The position numbers and the translations under genes are program-made. A DNA stretch of 64,000 nucleotides from Rhizobium tropici CIAT 899 (lineage in GTDB: Bacteria; Pseudomonadota; Alphaproteobacteria; Rhizobiales; Rhizobiaceae): positions 1,539,001 to 1,603,000 of the forward strand of contig NC_020059.1 in NCBI RefSeq assembly GCF_000330885.1, given 5' to 3'. The number at the start of each line of letters is the position of its first letter. Within the stretch, counting starts at the first letter, position 1. This document shows positions 1 to 9,358 of this stretch, in pieces. Below the pieces are notes generated by a model that saw only the letters and a list, made by a program, of their open reading frames with translations, was not told the origin of the DNA and ran no database searches.

Positions 1-1
1 C

Positions 2-136
2 GTCATTATCCTTCGGCGCCTGCTCGCATGGATCGGAGTCTACACTCTGGTCTGGCATCGCGGCCTCTTCGATCTCGCGCTTTACGTCCTGCTGCTCGGC
101 GCGGTCTCCTCAGTCTCTCGTTGGTACTTCACATGA
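2..136 (+). CDS. DUF1656 small membrane protein (3' end only)
   Basis: The window opens inside a reading frame whose last 44 residues contain a basic stretch, then VYTLVWHRGLFDLALYVLLL and a stop. The WHRGLFDLALY pattern is typical of the DUF1656 (AaeX-like) inner-membrane peptide that accompanies HlyD-type efflux adaptors and FUSC-family pumps. Its TGA stop overlaps the ATG of the next gene as ATGA, which implies translational coupling. The start lies upstream of the window. Family assignment is from recognition; the role in aromatic acid or drug efflux is inferred from context. Confidence 0.7.
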   Translation, partial: VIILRRLLAWIGVYTLVWHRGLFDLALYVLLLGAVSSVSRWYFT

Positions 137-1023
137 ACGCGTTAAAACTCATCGGCCGCGTCGCCGTTACACTCATTTTCGTTATTACCGCTGTCTATGT
201 CGGCCGCCATCTCTGGGGTCATTATATGGACGAGCCCTGGACGCGCGATGCGCGCCTGAGGGCCGATGTCGTCGGCATCGCGCCTGACGTCTCCGGCCTG
301 GTGAGCGAGGTCCTCGTCAAGGACAATCAGGCCGTCAGGAAAGGCGATGTCCTCTTCCGCGTCGATCGCGATCGCTTTGCCATCGCTCTCGAACAGGCGG
401 ATGCAGCGCTTGCAAGCAGCAAGGCGGCTCTCGAACAGGCCCAGCGTGAAAGCGCGCGGCAGGCGCGTCTCGGCGATGCCGCCTCCCTGCAGCAGAAGGA
501 GCAGGCGCTGACCACCGTGCAGCAGGATGAAGCCGCCGTTCGTCAGGCAACTGCCAATCGCGAACTCGCCCAGCTCAATCTCGACCGCTCCGAGGTTCGC
601 GCCACCGTTAACGGCACGATCTCGAACCTCAGCCTGCGTCCGGGTGATTATGTCTCTGCCGGCACGGCCAAGGTCGCGTTGATCGACAGCGATTCCCTGC
701 GCGTCGAAGGCTATTTCGAGGAAACCAAGCTACCGCGCATTCATATCGGTAACGAGGTTTATATCCATCTGATGGGCCAGACTGAAAAGCTGACGGGCCA
801 CGTCGAAAGCATCGCCTATGGCATCGAGGACCGTGAACGCACCTCCGGCAGCCTGCTTGCCAACATCACGCCGACCTTCAGCTGGGTACGGCTGGCGCAG
901 CGTGTGCCGGTGCGTATCGTTCTCGACAAGGTGCCCGACGGCACGAAGCTGATCGCCGGCCTGACGGCAACCGTCGAGGTGCAGGAACAGAGCCAGGCGA
1001 AGATCGCCAGCGCTGCGGAATGA
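133..1023 (+). CDS. HlyD/AaeA-type efflux periplasmic adaptor subunit
   Basis: This is a 296-residue membrane fusion protein. An N-terminal TM anchor (about residues 5-25) is followed by a biotinyl-lipoyl-like domain (IAPDVSGLVSEVLVKD, then GDVLFRVD), an alpha-helical hairpin rich in Ala and Gln, and a beta-barrel domain with LRPGDYVSAG. An upstream in-frame start at 28 exists, but the ATG at 133 overlaps the preceding stop and gives the normal MFS-adaptor N terminus, so I prefer it. Partners would be the DUF1656 peptide upstream and a FUSC-type transporter beyond the window edge. By analogy with AaeAB it exports aromatic acids or similar compounds across the envelope; the substrate is unknown. 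Confidence 0.85.
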   Translation: MNALKLIGRVAVTLIFVITAVYVGRHLWGHYMDEPWTRDARLRADVVGIAPDVSGLVSEVLVKDNQAVRKGDVLFRVDRDRFAIALEQADAALASSKAALEQAQRESARQARLGDAASLQQKEQALTTVQQDEAAVRQATANRELAQLNLDRSEVRATVNGTISNLSLRPGDYVSAGTAKVALIDSDSLRVEGYFEETKLPRIHIGNEVYIHLMGQTEKLTGHVESIAYGIEDRERTSGSLLANITPTFSWVRLAQRVPVRIVLDKVPDGTKLIAGLTATVEVQEQSQAKIASAAE

Positions 1024-1051
1024 TTCTCGCTTAAAGGCAGGGCGGCCGCCT

Positions 1052-1705
1052 TCAGGCCGCTCTGGAACTCGAAGCCGCAACCGGCTTGCGCGCCGCCCGG
1101 CGTCTTTCCATCATGATCGGACGGTAGGATCTGTAGAGGATCATCGCGATCAGCAGGCCGATATAGATGAATTGCTCCACCGAGAGGACTTTGGTCGATA
1201 GCGCAAAGTGCAGGGCACCGCAGGCAGCGATGATATAGACGAGGCGATGCAGCCAGATCCATTTCTTGCCGAGACGCTTGATCGAGAAATTGTTCGAGGT
1301 GACAGCCAAGGCCAGCAGCATGACGAGCCCCGCCATGCCGAACATGATGAAAGGCCGCTTCAGCACGTCGTCGATGACCGCCTGTACGTCCAGCGCCTGG
1401 TCGAGGACCATATAGACGGTCAGATGCATCAGCGCGTAGTAGAAACAGAGGAGGCCGAGCGCGCGGCGATAGCGCAGATAGTTCCAGCCGAAGAGATCGC
1501 GAAGCGGCGTCACCGCAAGCGTCAGCAGCAGGAAGCGGATCGCCCACAGCCCCAGGAAAAGCTCGAAGGTCTTGACGGCATCGGCGCCGAGCTGGTCCGT
1601 CGCCCCGAGATAGAATTCCCAAGCCGCCGGTAAAAGCCCGACAAAGTAGAGCGCCCAGACGGAGGCGGGTTGCCAACGCTTGGGAAGAGCGAAGGAGAGG
1701 ACCAT
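1052..1705 (-). CDS. msrQ: Protein-methionine-sulfoxide reductase heme-binding subunit MsrQ
   Basis: The 217-residue polytopic membrane protein has the ferric-reductase-like heme b fold of YedZ/MsrQ: several TM helices, the pattern RDLFGWNYLRYRRALGLLCF, and histidines in ALMHLTVY, WLHRLVYI and ALHFALS that fit the heme ligands. It passes quinone-derived electrons to the periplasmic molybdoenzyme MsrP. Its ATG overlaps the msrP stop by one base (TGATG on the minus strand), so the two are translationally coupled, the standard msrPQ arrangement. Length is usual for the family. Confidence 0.92.
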   Translation of the reverse strand: MVLSFALPKRWQPASVWALYFVGLLPAAWEFYLGATDQLGADAVKTFELFLGLWAIRFLLLTLAVTPLRDLFGWNYLRYRRALGLLCFYYALMHLTVYMVLDQALDVQAVIDDVLKRPFIMFGMAGLVMLLALAVTSNNFSIKRLGKKWIWLHRLVYIIAACGALHFALSTKVLSVEQFIYIGLLIAMILYRSYRPIMMERRRAARKPVAASSSRAA

Positions 1706-2655
1706 CAGAAATTCACCCTGAGATCCATGCCGCTATAGAGGCTGGCGACCTGATCGGCATAGCCGTTGAAGGGCAGGGTGGGATGACGGTTCGAGCCGAA
1801 GAAGCCGCCTTCGCCGATGCGCCGCTCCGTCGCCTGGCTCCAGCGCGGATGGTCGACGGCCGGATTGACGTTGGCATAGAAGCCATATTCCTGGCTGTTC
1901 GTCGCCTGCCAGGTATTGATCGGCTGCTTGTCGGTGAGCGTAATGCGGACGATCGACTTGATGCCCTTGAAGCCGTATTTCCACGGCACGACGAGCCGGA
2001 TTGGCGCGCCGTTCTGGTTCGGCAGGGTCTCGCCATAGAGGCCGACGGCAAGCAGCGTCAGCGGGTTGCGCGCCTCGTCCAGACGCAGGCCCTCGACATA
2101 GGGCCAGTTCAGGGATTGCAGGAGGCCCGACTGCCCCGGCATTTCTTCCGGCCGCACCACGGTCTCGAAGGCTACATATTTGGCGCTGCCCTGCGGCTCC
2201 ACCTTGTCGAGCAGGGCGGAGAGCTGGAAGCCGTCCCATGGAATGACCATCGACCAGGCTTCGACGCAGCGCATGCGATAGACGCGCTCTTCCGGGGGAA
2301 ATTCCTTGATCAAGGCATCGACATCGAACGTGCCGGGCTTGTTGACCATGCCGTCGACCTTGATCGTCCAGGGACGTGGCTTGAACTTGCCCGAGAGGTT
2401 GGCCGGATCGGACTTGTCGAGGCCGAATTCGTAGAAATTGTTGTAGGTGGTGACATCCTTGATCGGCGTCAGCTTCTCATTGACCGTGTAATTGCTCTTG
2501 GTGGCCGTCAGCGCCTCTGCCAGCGCCGCCTTGCCGCCGATAGCCGCCATGCCGATGCCGGCCGCTGCGGCCGTCAGGAACTCGCGGCGCTTCCGATAGA
2601 CGGAGCGGGGTGTAATCTCGGAGGATGCGATTTTCGGCGGGCGATACGCGGCCAT
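1705..2655 (-). CDS. msrP: Protein-methionine-sulfoxide reductase catalytic subunit MsrP
   Basis: This is a 316-residue molybdopterin oxidoreductase of the YedY/MsrP family that repairs oxidised methionines in periplasmic proteins. Residues 21-50 form a Tat-type signal (RKRREFL followed by a hydrophobic Ala/Gly stretch), as needed for export of a folded cofactor protein. The Mo-coordinating cysteine sits in [17 protein letters not shown] (Cys130), and the C-terminal half keeps [18 protein letters not shown]. It is the first gene of a two-gene operon with msrQ. The upstream gap to ilvD (2656-2994) should carry both divergent promoters. Confidence 0.95.
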   Translation of the reverse strand: MAAYRPPKIASSEITPRSVYRKRREFLTAAAAGIGMAAIGGKAALAEALTATKSNYTVNEKLTPIKDVTTYNNFYEFGLDKSDPANLSGKFKPRPWTIKVDGMVNKPGTFDVDALIKEFPPEERVYRMRCVEAWSMVIPWDGFQLSALLDKVEPQGSAKYVAFETVVRPEEMPGQSGLLQSLNWPYVEGLRLDEARNPLTLLAVGLYGETLPNQNGAPIRLVVPWKYGFKGIKSIVRITLTDKQPINTWQATNSQEYGFYANVNPAVDHPRWSQATERRIGEGGFFGSNRHPTLPFNGYADQVASLYSGMDLRVNF

Positions 2656-2994
2656 GGAACAATTCCTTTATGCGATAGCAGCTTCGATATGAGCGATACG
2701 CAACGGACACAGGTTTTGTTACACTCTTAGGCAGGCATTTCTTTGGAAGTGAAAGCAACTTTTTGTGTGCGCTTGCGATCGAGCCGTTTCGTTCCCAACT
2801 TTGGTCGAGCGACTTGTTTGCCCGGACGCGGCCCTTGCCCGGCAGCGTACCGGATTCGCTCGAGTTGATAGTGACAGTACTGCATGATTGGATTAGGACA
2901 ATTCCAAAAAGCGGAGTTGCCGGCGCCCCTTTGGCCTGAAACCTTTGGCCCATGCCCGACGCCGCGCAAATTCCAGGATGACGAGGAAGACACC

Positions 2995-4833
2995 ATGCCA
3001 GCTTATCGTTCCAGAACAACCACCCACGGCCGCAACATGGCCGGCGCGCGCGGCCTTTGGCGTGCGACGGGTATGAAGGACAGCGATTTCGGCAAGCCAA
3101 TCATTGCGGTGGTCAATTCCTTCACCCAGTTCGTGCCCGGCCACGTTCACCTCAAGGATCTCGGCCAGCTCGTTGCCCGCGAAATCGAAGCTGCCGGCGG
3201 CGTTGCCAAGGAATTCAACACCATCGCCGTCGATGATGGTATCGCCATGGGCCATGACGGCATGCTTTATTCGTTGCCATCACGCGAGCTGATCGCCGAT
3301 AGCGTCGAGTATATGGTCAATGCCCATTGCGCCGACGCCATGGTCTGCATCTCCAACTGCGACAAGATCACCCCCGGCATGCTGATGGCCTCGCTGCGCC
3401 TCAATATCCCGACGGTCTTCGTGTCCGGCGGCCCGATGGAAGCCGGCAAGGTCGTTCTGCATGGCAAGAAGGTCGCCCTCGACCTGGTCGATGCCATGGT
3501 CGCCGCGGCTGACGACAAGATCAGCGACGAAGACGTCCAGGTCATCGAGCGCTCTGCCTGTCCGACCTGCGGCTCGTGCTCGGGCATGTTCACCGCCAAT
3601 TCGATGAACTGCCTAACCGAGGCGCTCGGTCTGTCGCTGCCGGGCAACGGCTCGACGCTCGCCACCCACGCCGACCGCAAGCGCCTCTTCGTCGAAGCCG
3701 GCCATCTGATCGTCGATCTCGCCCGCCGTTACTACGAGCAGGACGATGCCTCCATCCTGCCGCGCTCCGTTGCCTCCAAGCAGGCCTTCGAGAACGCCAT
3801 GGCCCTCGATATCGCCATGGGCGGTTCGACGAATACGGTTCTGCACATTCTGGCCGCCGCGCACGAAGGCGAAGTCGATTTCACCATGGCCGACATCGAC
3901 GCGCTGTCGCGCCGCGTCCCGTGCCTGTCCAAGGTTGCGCCTGCCAAGAGCGACGTTCACATGGAAGACGTGCATCGCGCCGGCGGCATTATGTCGATCC
4001 TCGGCGAGCTCGATAAGGGCGGTCTCATCAACCGCGATTGCCCGACGGTTCATGCCGAAACGCTCGGCGACGCCATCGACCGTTGGGACATCACCCGTAC
4101 CAACAGCGAAAGCGTACGCGAATTCTTCCGCGCGGCTCCGGGTGGCGTTCCGACGCAGGTTGCCTTCAGCCAGAGCTCCCGCTGGGATGAACTCGATACG
4201 GACCGCGAGAAGGGCGTCATCCGCTCCGTCGAGCATCCCTTTTCCAAGGATGGCGGCCTGGCCGTCCTCAAAGGCAATCTGGCGCTTGACGGCTGCATCG
4301 TGAAGACGGCCGGTGTCGATGAATCGATCCTGAAGTTCTCCGGCCCGGCCAAGGTCTTCGAAAGCCAGGACGCTGCCGTCAAGGGCATCCTCAGCAGCGA
4401 AGTGAAGGCCGGCGACGTGGTCGTCATCCGATACGAAGGCCCAAAGGGCGGCCCCGGTATGCAGGAAATGCTCTATCCGACGAGCTACCTGAAGTCGAAG
4501 GGCCTCGGCAAGGCCTGCGCGCTGATCACAGACGGCCGCTTCTCCGGCGGCACCTCGGGCTTGTCGATCGGCCATGCTTCGCCGGAAGCGGCCAATGGCG
4601 GTACGATCGGTCTGGTGCGCGAAGGCGACATGATCGACATCGACATCCCGAACCGCACCATCAACTTGCGCGTTGATGACAAGGAACTTGCGGTTCGCCG
4701 CGAAGCTCAGAACGCCAAGGGCTGGCATCCGGCCGAACCGCGTAAGCGCAATGTGACGACGGCACTCAAGGCCTATGCTGCTTTTGCGACGAGCGCCGAT
4801 CGCGGTGCTGTTCGCGACCTGGGTGGCAAGTAA
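2995..4833 (+). CDS. ilvD: Dihydroxy-acid dehydratase IlvD
   Basis: The 612-residue Fe-S enzyme dehydrates 2,3-dihydroxy-isovalerate and -methylvalerate in valine, isoleucine, leucine and pantothenate synthesis. The protein is near-colinear with E. coli IlvD from its first residues ([19 protein letters not shown]), which fixes the start at 2995; an upstream in-frame start at 2884 adds residues with no family counterpart. Cluster-associated cysteines are seen in [11 protein letters not shown] and [23 protein letters not shown] Shine-Dalgarno lies just upstream. It is monocistronic and followed by a RIME-like palindromic element. Confidence 0.97.
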   Translation: MPAYRSRTTTHGRNMAGARGLWRATGMKDSDFGKPIIAVVNSFTQFVPGHVHLKDLGQLVAREIEAAGGVAKEFNTIAVDDGIAMGHDGMLYSLPSRELIADSVEYMVNAHCADAMVCISNCDKITPGMLMASLRLNIPTVFVSGGPMEAGKVVLHGKKVALDLVDAMVAAADDKISDEDVQVIERSACPTCGSCSGMFTANSMNCLTEALGLSLPGNGSTLATHADRKRLFVEAGHLIVDLARRYYEQDDASILPRSVASKQAFENAMALDIAMGGSTNTVLHILAAAHEGEVDFTMADIDALSRRVPCLSKVAPAKSDVHMEDVHRAGGIMSILGELDKGGLINRDCPTVHAETLGDAIDRWDITRTNSESVREFFRAAPGGVPTQVAFSQSSRWDELDTDREKGVIRSVEHPFSKDGGLAVLKGNLALDGCIVKTAGVDESILKFSGPAKVFESQDAAVKGILSSEVKAGDVVVIRYEGPKGGPGMQEMLYPTSYLKSKGLGKACALITDGRFSGGTSGLSIGHASPEAANGGTIGLVREGDMIDIDIPNRTINLRVDDKELAVRREAQNAKGWHPAEPRKRNVTTALKAYAAFATSADRGAVRDLGGK

Positions 4834-4839
4834 CCAAGT

Positions 4840-5005
4840 CCCTTCGCCCCGTGAAACGGGGAGAAGGTGGACTTGAGCGGTCGAGCGGAGCTCGGCCGCG
4901 AAAGGACGGATGAGGGGCTTTCGAGCTTTATCGCCGCGGCGGAGTTTGGCTGTCGCTCCGCTTGCCCCTCACCCTAGCCCTCTCCCCGCAGGCGGGGCGA
5001 GGGGA
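4840..5005. repeat. RIME-like rhizobial intergenic mosaic element
   Basis: Two strong hairpins flank about 100 bases of mosaic sequence. The first (4840-4867) pairs CCCTTCGCCCC with GGGGAGAAGG. The second (4978-5004) pairs CCCTCTCCCCGC with GCGGGGCGAGGGG after the phrase CCCCTCACCCTAGCC. This phrasing is familiar from intergenic repeats scattered through rhizobial genomes (RIME family). It sits between the ilvD stop and the end of the convergent LprI-like gene, where it could also stop transcription or stabilise 3' ends. Membership in RIME1 specifically is from memory and not verified. Confidence 0.7.
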
Positions 5006-5044
5006 CATCTCAGCGAAAACCTTTAAGCCATTCAAACCAAGCCC

Positions 5045-5392
5045 TTACAGCGGTCGATTGATCTGCTTGTAGGCGTCGTTCAGCTCTTTCTGACGCTCCT
5101 GATAGGACGAGGTCAGGCACGCCACATCCGCTCCGCAGGCCTGCCGCTTTTTCAGCCATTCGGTCTGCTGGTCCTGCATTGTGCCACGCGCACCCATGGC
5201 AAGCAGCCCGGAAAGCAAGTCGAAGGTCGTCACCATTCTCACGTCGGCATCGTTGAGCGCCCTCACATCGCAGATCGTCTTCTCGTCCGGCTTCAGGTTC
5301 TGCGCCTCGCAATCGAAGCTGGCGGCGTGAGAGGCGCCGGCCATGCCCAGCGAAACGAGGAAAGTGGCGGCGGCAAGATGGATCGATCGCAT
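5045..5392 (-). CDS. LprI/DUF1311-like secreted protein
   Basis: The 115-residue protein has a Sec signal peptide (cleavage near SHAASF). The mature part has the cysteine and helix pattern of the lysozyme-inhibitor LprI N-terminal family: FDCEAQ, EKTICDVRALNDAD, QTEWLKKRQACG, ACLTSSYQERQKEL. Four cysteines could make two disulfides in the periplasm. The start at 5392 has a GGGAG Shine-Dalgarno. Family members are small periplasmic proteins, some inhibiting lysozyme; here the role is only inferred. It is a single gene, convergent with ilvD. Confidence 0.75.
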   Translation of the reverse strand: MRSIHLAAATFLVSLGMAGASHAASFDCEAQNLKPDEKTICDVRALNDADVRMVTTFDLLSGLLAMGARGTMQDQQTEWLKKRQACGADVACLTSSYQERQKELNDAYKQINRPL

Positions 5393-5566
5393 GTGTAGCT
5401 CCCTTTGGCGATTCCCAACGCGAAATGCATGACAGCACGGTTTTGTTCAGCGAGCCTGTTTTTTATCGCCGCAAACATCCATTTATGCTTCATGCTTCCG
5501 CCCTCTTTTCTTTCTAGCGTCGGGCGCTACAACGTTGTTTAAAGAGAATTAAAAAGGGAAATTTCC

Positions 5567-6970
5567 ATGCATGTCCTCCTGAAGCGCACTGCCGTTTCGA
5601 TGATTGCCCTCGTCATGGCGATGCCGCTTTCCGCTGAGGCTCAAACGGCAAAGACGCTGCCGCAAAGCCAGACGCAGATGCAGCTTTCCTTCGCTCCGCT
5701 GGTCAAGCAGACCTCCGGCGCCGTGGTGAATGTCTATGCCGAGCGTGTGGTGCAGCGTCAGTCGCCCTTCGCCGGCGATCCCTTCTTCGAGCAGTTTTTC
5801 GGTCAGCGCATGCCGAATCGCACCGAGAAGCAATCTTCGCTCGGGTCCGGCGTCATCGTGGAGGCGAATGGCACCGTCATCACCAACAACCACGTCGTCG
5901 ACGGTGCTGACGATATCAAGATCGCGCTTTCGGACGGCCGCGAATTTCCCTGCAAGGTCGTTCTGAAGGACGATCGCGTCGATCTTGCCGTCTTGAAGAT
6001 CCAGTCGAAGAACGAGAGCTTCCCGGTTCTGCCGCTCGGCAATTCCGACGGCATCGAAGTGGGCGATCTCGTGCTTGCGATCGGCAATCCCTTCGGCGTG
6101 GGCCAGACGGTCACGAGCGGTATCGTCTCTGCGCTCGCCCGTAACCAGGTCAAGAACGAGGTTGGCTTCTTCATCCAGACCGATGCGTCGATCAACCCTG
6201 GCAATTCGGGCGGTGCGCTCGTCGACATGACCGGCGAGCTGATCGGGCTGAATACGGCGATCTTCTCCCAGGGGGGCGGCTCCAACGGTATCGGCTTTGC
6301 CATTCCCGCCAATCTGGTCAAAGTCTTTCTCGCCGCTGCCGATCGCGGCGACAAGGCCTTCGAGCGCCCCTATATCGGTGCCTCCTTCGAGCCGGTGACA
6401 TCGGACGTCGCCGAAGCGCTTGGCCTCGACAAGGTGCGCGGTGCGTTGGTAACGAAGGTGGTCGACGGTGGCCCTGCTGCCAAGGCCGGCCTCAAGCCCG
6501 GCGAAGTGATCACAGCCCTGAACAATATCTCGATCGAGCATCCCGATGCGCTCGGCTATCGCCTGACGACGGCCGGTCTCGGCGCGACGGTGGCATTGAC
6601 GGTGCTGGATAACGGCAAAGAACATCAGGCGACGATGACGCTGGCCGCAGCGCCAGAATCGACACCGCGCGACGAGCGGGTGATCGACGGCAATAATCCT
6701 TTCTCTGGCGCGACCGTTGCCAATCTCTCGCCGCGCGTTGCCGATGATCTGCATATGCCGCCGGATTCCACGGGCGTCGTCATCGAGAGCCTCAAGCAGA
6801 ACTCGCCGGCCGACAGGCTTGGATTTGCCGCCCGCGATATCGTCATCTCCATCAATGGCGTGGCGATCAACACGACGGAAATCCTTCAGAAGACCGTCAC
6901 GTCAAACCCCAGCTTCTGGCGCGTCGAGATCGAGCGTGACGGCCAGCGTATCCGGCAGTTCTTCCGATGA
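5567..6970 (+). CDS. DegP/HtrA-type periplasmic serine protease
   Basis: The 467-residue protein begins with a signal peptide (cleavage near SAEAQT). The trypsin-like domain has a complete triad: His109 in TNNHVVDGAD, Asp139 in DRVDLAVLKI and Ser214 in NPGNSGGALVD. Two PDZ domains follow (about 255-345 and 375-460). It should degrade or refold damaged envelope proteins. An AGGGAAA ribosome site precedes the ATG. The stop overlaps the rarA start as ATGA, so the two genes form a coupled operon. Rhizobia carry several DegP paralogues, so I do not assign a specific symbol. Confidence 0.93.
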   Translation: MHVLLKRTAVSMIALVMAMPLSAEAQTAKTLPQSQTQMQLSFAPLVKQTSGAVVNVYAERVVQRQSPFAGDPFFEQFFGQRMPNRTEKQSSLGSGVIVEANGTVITNNHVVDGADDIKIALSDGREFPCKVVLKDDRVDLAVLKIQSKNESFPVLPLGNSDGIEVGDLVLAIGNPFGVGQTVTSGIVSALARNQVKNEVGFFIQTDASINPGNSGGALVDMTGELIGLNTAIFSQGGGSNGIGFAIPANLVKVFLAAADRGDKAFERPYIGASFEPVTSDVAEALGLDKVRGALVTKVVDGGPAAKAGLKPGEVITALNNISIEHPDALGYRLTTAGLGATVALTVLDNGKEHQATMTLAAAPESTPRDERVIDGNNPFSGATVANLSPRVADDLHMPPDSTGVVIESLKQNSPADRLGFAARDIVISINGVAINTTEILQKTVTSNPSFWRVEIERDGQRIRQFFR

Positions 6971-8283
6971 GCAATGACCTGTTTGCACCGCGGATACCGG
7001 AGGAGGTCGCCAACAAGCGGCCTCTCGCCGATCGTCTGCGGCCGCAGACATTGGCCGAAGTCACCGGTCAGGAACATTTGACCGGTGAGGATGGTGTATT
7101 GCGTCGGATGATCGAGGCGGGTTCGCTTGGATCGATGATCTTCTGGGGACCGCCCGGCACCGGCAAGACGACCGTTGCAAGGCTTCTTTCGGGCGAGGCG
7201 GGTCTTGCCTTCGAGCAGATTTCGGCAATCTTCTCCGGCGTCGCCGATCTCAAGAAGGTGTTCGAGGCGGCACGTCTGCGCCGCATGGATGGCCGCCAGA
7301 CCCTGCTGTTCGTCGACGAGATCCATCGTTTCAATCGCGCGCAGCAGGATAGCTTCCTGCCCGTCATGGAAGACGGCACCGTCATTCTCGTCGGGGCGAC
7401 GACGGAAAATCCCTCTTTCGAACTCAACGCCGCTCTTCTCTCCCGCGCCCGTGTCCTGACGTTTCGCTCGCATGACGAGGAAAGCCTGGAAGAGCTGCTG
7501 CGCCGGGCCGAGACGGTGGAGGGCAAGCCGCTGCCGTTGACGGAGGATGCCCGTGCCAGCCTGATCCGCATGGCCGATGGCGATGGCCGCTCGGTGCTGA
7601 CGCTGGCGGAAGAGGTCTGGCGTGCCGCGCGCAAGGACGAGCTTTTCGATCCCGATATGCTGGTCAAGATCGTCCAGCGCCGCGCTCCAGTCTATGACAA
7701 GGCGCAGGATGGGCATTACAATCTGATTTCTGCGCTGCATAAGTCGGTTCGTGGCTCTGATCCGGATGCCGCGCTCTATTATCTCGCCCGCATGTTCGAT
7801 GCCGGTGAAGATCCGCTTTATCTCGGACGTCGGCTGGTGCGCATGGCGGTGGAGGATATCGGGCTTGCCGATCCGCAGGCTCTGGTCATCTGCAATGCTG
7901 CCAAGGATGCCTATGATTATCTCGGGTCGCCTGAAGGTGAATTGGCGTTGGCGCAGGCCTGCGTCTACCTGGCCACCGCCCCGAAATCCAATGCCGTCTA
8001 TACGGCCTTCAAGGCCGCGACCCAGGCCGCGAAGCAGAACGGCTCGCTGCTGCCGCCGAAACACATCCTGAACGCGCCCACGAAACTGATGCGCACGGAA
8101 GGCTATGGCGATGGCTATCGCTACGATCACGACGAGCCGGATGCTTTTTCAGGGCAGAATTACTTCCCGGAGAAGATGGGTCGCCAGACCTTCTACGATC
8201 CGCCGGAACGGGGCTTCGAGCGTGAAATCCGCAAGCGGCTGGATTGGTGGGCGAAGCTGCGCAAGGAGCGTGGCGAGCGCTAG
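6967..8283 (+). CDS. rarA: Replication-associated recombination protein RarA (MgsA)
   Basis: The 438-residue AAA+ ATPase of the RarA/MgsA/WRNIP1 family acts at stalled replication forks. Walker A is GPPGTGKTT (about 61-69), Walker B is LLFVDEIHRFN (about 112-122), and sensor 1 lies in VGATTENPSFELN. The C-terminal part keeps the tetramerisation region (SALHKSVRGSDPDAALYYLARM, here broken as SALHKSVRGS and DPDAALYYLARM). Length is normal. It overlaps the upstream protease gene by four bases, so protease and fork-rescue ATPase are co-translated. Confidence 0.96.
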   Translation: MSNDLFAPRIPEEVANKRPLADRLRPQTLAEVTGQEHLTGEDGVLRRMIEAGSLGSMIFWGPPGTGKTTVARLLSGEAGLAFEQISAIFSGVADLKKVFEAARLRRMDGRQTLLFVDEIHRFNRAQQDSFLPVMEDGTVILVGATTENPSFELNAALLSRARVLTFRSHDEESLEELLRRAETVEGKPLPLTEDARASLIRMADGDGRSVLTLAEEVWRAARKDELFDPDMLVKIVQRRAPVYDKAQDGHYNLISALHKSVRGSDPDAALYYLARMFDAGEDPLYLGRRLVRMAVEDIGLADPQALVICNAAKDAYDYLGSPEGELALAQACVYLATAPKSNAVYTAFKAATQAAKQNGSLLPPKHILNAPTKLMRTEGYGDGYRYDHDEPDAFSGQNYFPEKMGRQTFYDPPERGFEREIRKRLDWWAKLRKERGER

Positions 8284-8315
8284 TCCATATATCACCTGGC
8301 GGTGATGGATTGCCG

Positions 8316-8624
8316 CTATGCTTTTTGCATGCGTGGAACGGTTACCCTGTCCACCATTTTGACGCTTGATTCAGCCAGGCTCTTATGACCTTCCATATCG
8401 ACCACCAGATGCCAATGGCCGGCATCCGGAATGACCAGCCGTATCGGCGATTTCTTGGCGACACCGCCGAGAAACTGATGTTTCAGCGTTTCGGTGAAGC
8501 GCTCGAAATTCGAGCCATTCATCAGCCTGACATTGGCAATGGCCGAGAGCGTGATTTCGATCACTGTTCCGGCGCGCTGTTCCCCGAGATCGTAGTGGCT
8601 ATAGCGGAAGGCAGGCTTCGACAT
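8316..8624 (-). CDS. DUF1883 domain protein
   Basis: I choose the start at 8624, giving 102 residues beginning MSKPAFRYSHYDLGEQ. A longer in-frame version to 8909 adds low-complexity residues with no family match. The sequence (DLGEQRAGTVIEITLS, NVRLMNGSNFERF, GHWHLVVDMEGHKS) matches the small DUF1883 family found in rhizobia and other bacteria. No signal peptide or TM segment is visible, so it is likely cytoplasmic. Function is unknown. It lies at the 3' end of a set of three small minus-strand genes, separated by about 94 bases. Confidence 0.75.
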   Translation of the reverse strand: MSKPAFRYSHYDLGEQRAGTVIEITLSAIANVRLMNGSNFERFTETLKHQFLGGVAKKSPIRLVIPDAGHWHLVVDMEGHKSLAESSVKMVDRVTVPRMQKA

Positions 8625-8718
8625 TGTCTTCTGTTCTATGGATATCTGGCGAAAGCTTACCTTGGGGCGGTTAAGGAAGCGTTCGGCGGGATATTGTCGA
8701 AGCCTGCCAGGGGCAAGT

Positions 8719-8988
8719 TCAGTGCAGGTTTGACGGGGCAGGCGTAAAGCCATCCAGATCGAGAATGGCGCCTTTGGGTGCCAGGCAGATGTCGGCCGGA
8801 TTGTGGTTGCATTCCTCGGCGGCGAAGTGGAGGGCCGCCGCCTCATTGCGGAACAGACCGCCAACGAGGCCTTGCCGGTCCTGAACGATCCAGCTGCCGC
8901 GGCGGTCACGGCCGATGATGAAGCGCGCCGGCGCCGGCGAAATCGCGCTGTGAGCCGAGCGGCGTTGAAGATGCCGTGCGTTTGCCAT
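8719..8988 (-). CDS. Small conserved-looking hypothetical protein
   Basis: This 89-residue protein starts MANARHLQRRSAHSA at 8988 with a clear GAGGAAA Shine-Dalgarno on the minus strand. The core RFIIGRDRRGSWIVQDRQGL then GGLFRNEAAALHFAAEE reads like a small folded domain. I have a vague memory of similar short rhizobial proteins but cannot name a family. No signal or TM segment is seen. It follows the small membrane-protein gene by about 30 bases, suggesting an operon. Function unknown. Confidence 0.65.
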   Translation of the reverse strand: MANARHLQRRSAHSAISPAPARFIIGRDRRGSWIVQDRQGLVGGLFRNEAAALHFAAEECNHNPADICLAPKGAILDLDGFTPAPSNLH

Positions 8989-9020
8989 TGTTATTTCCTC
9001 TTGGATCTCTTCGATTTCAC

Positions 9021-9218
9021 TCAGTGTCCGGTCAGATGCAGCCCCATTTGCAGGGCAGCGGCGATCAGGAGGACAAGCCCGAGGCGCGGAGCGACGGAGC
9101 GAATTCCGTCCAGCAATGCGTCCGAAGAGAAGTGACGCTCGTTGCGCGCAAACGCGACGGCACGAGGGCGTTGGAGAGGGCCGGCGGATAGGCCGACTTG
9201 CCTGTAGCGTGACATCAT
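9021..9218 (-). CDS. Small single-TM hypothetical protein
   Basis: The protein is 65 residues from the ATG at 9218 (MMSRYRQVGLS), preceded by AAAGGAA at good spacing. A basic N-terminal half is followed by one hydrophobic helix (LGLVLLIAAALQMGLHL) at the C terminus, suggesting a tail-anchored inner-membrane peptide. It heads the small-gene cluster 9218 to 8316. No family is recognised. Support is the ribosome site, TM organisation and tight spacing, so existence is likely but not certain. Confidence 0.5.
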   Translation of the reverse strand: MMSRYRQVGLSAGPLQRPRAVAFARNERHFSSDALLDGIRSVAPRLGLVLLIAAALQMGLHLTGH

Positions 9219-9358
9219 GGTTCCTTTCAGCGTCACCAGCACGACGGTCCGATAAGACCATTTCCGGTGCTACGCTGATGAATCTATGAGGGGGTTGCTA
9301 GGTTTTCCATTTGCCTGAAACGGCAAAAATATAAAAATCTCATAGGGATGAAGCGATT

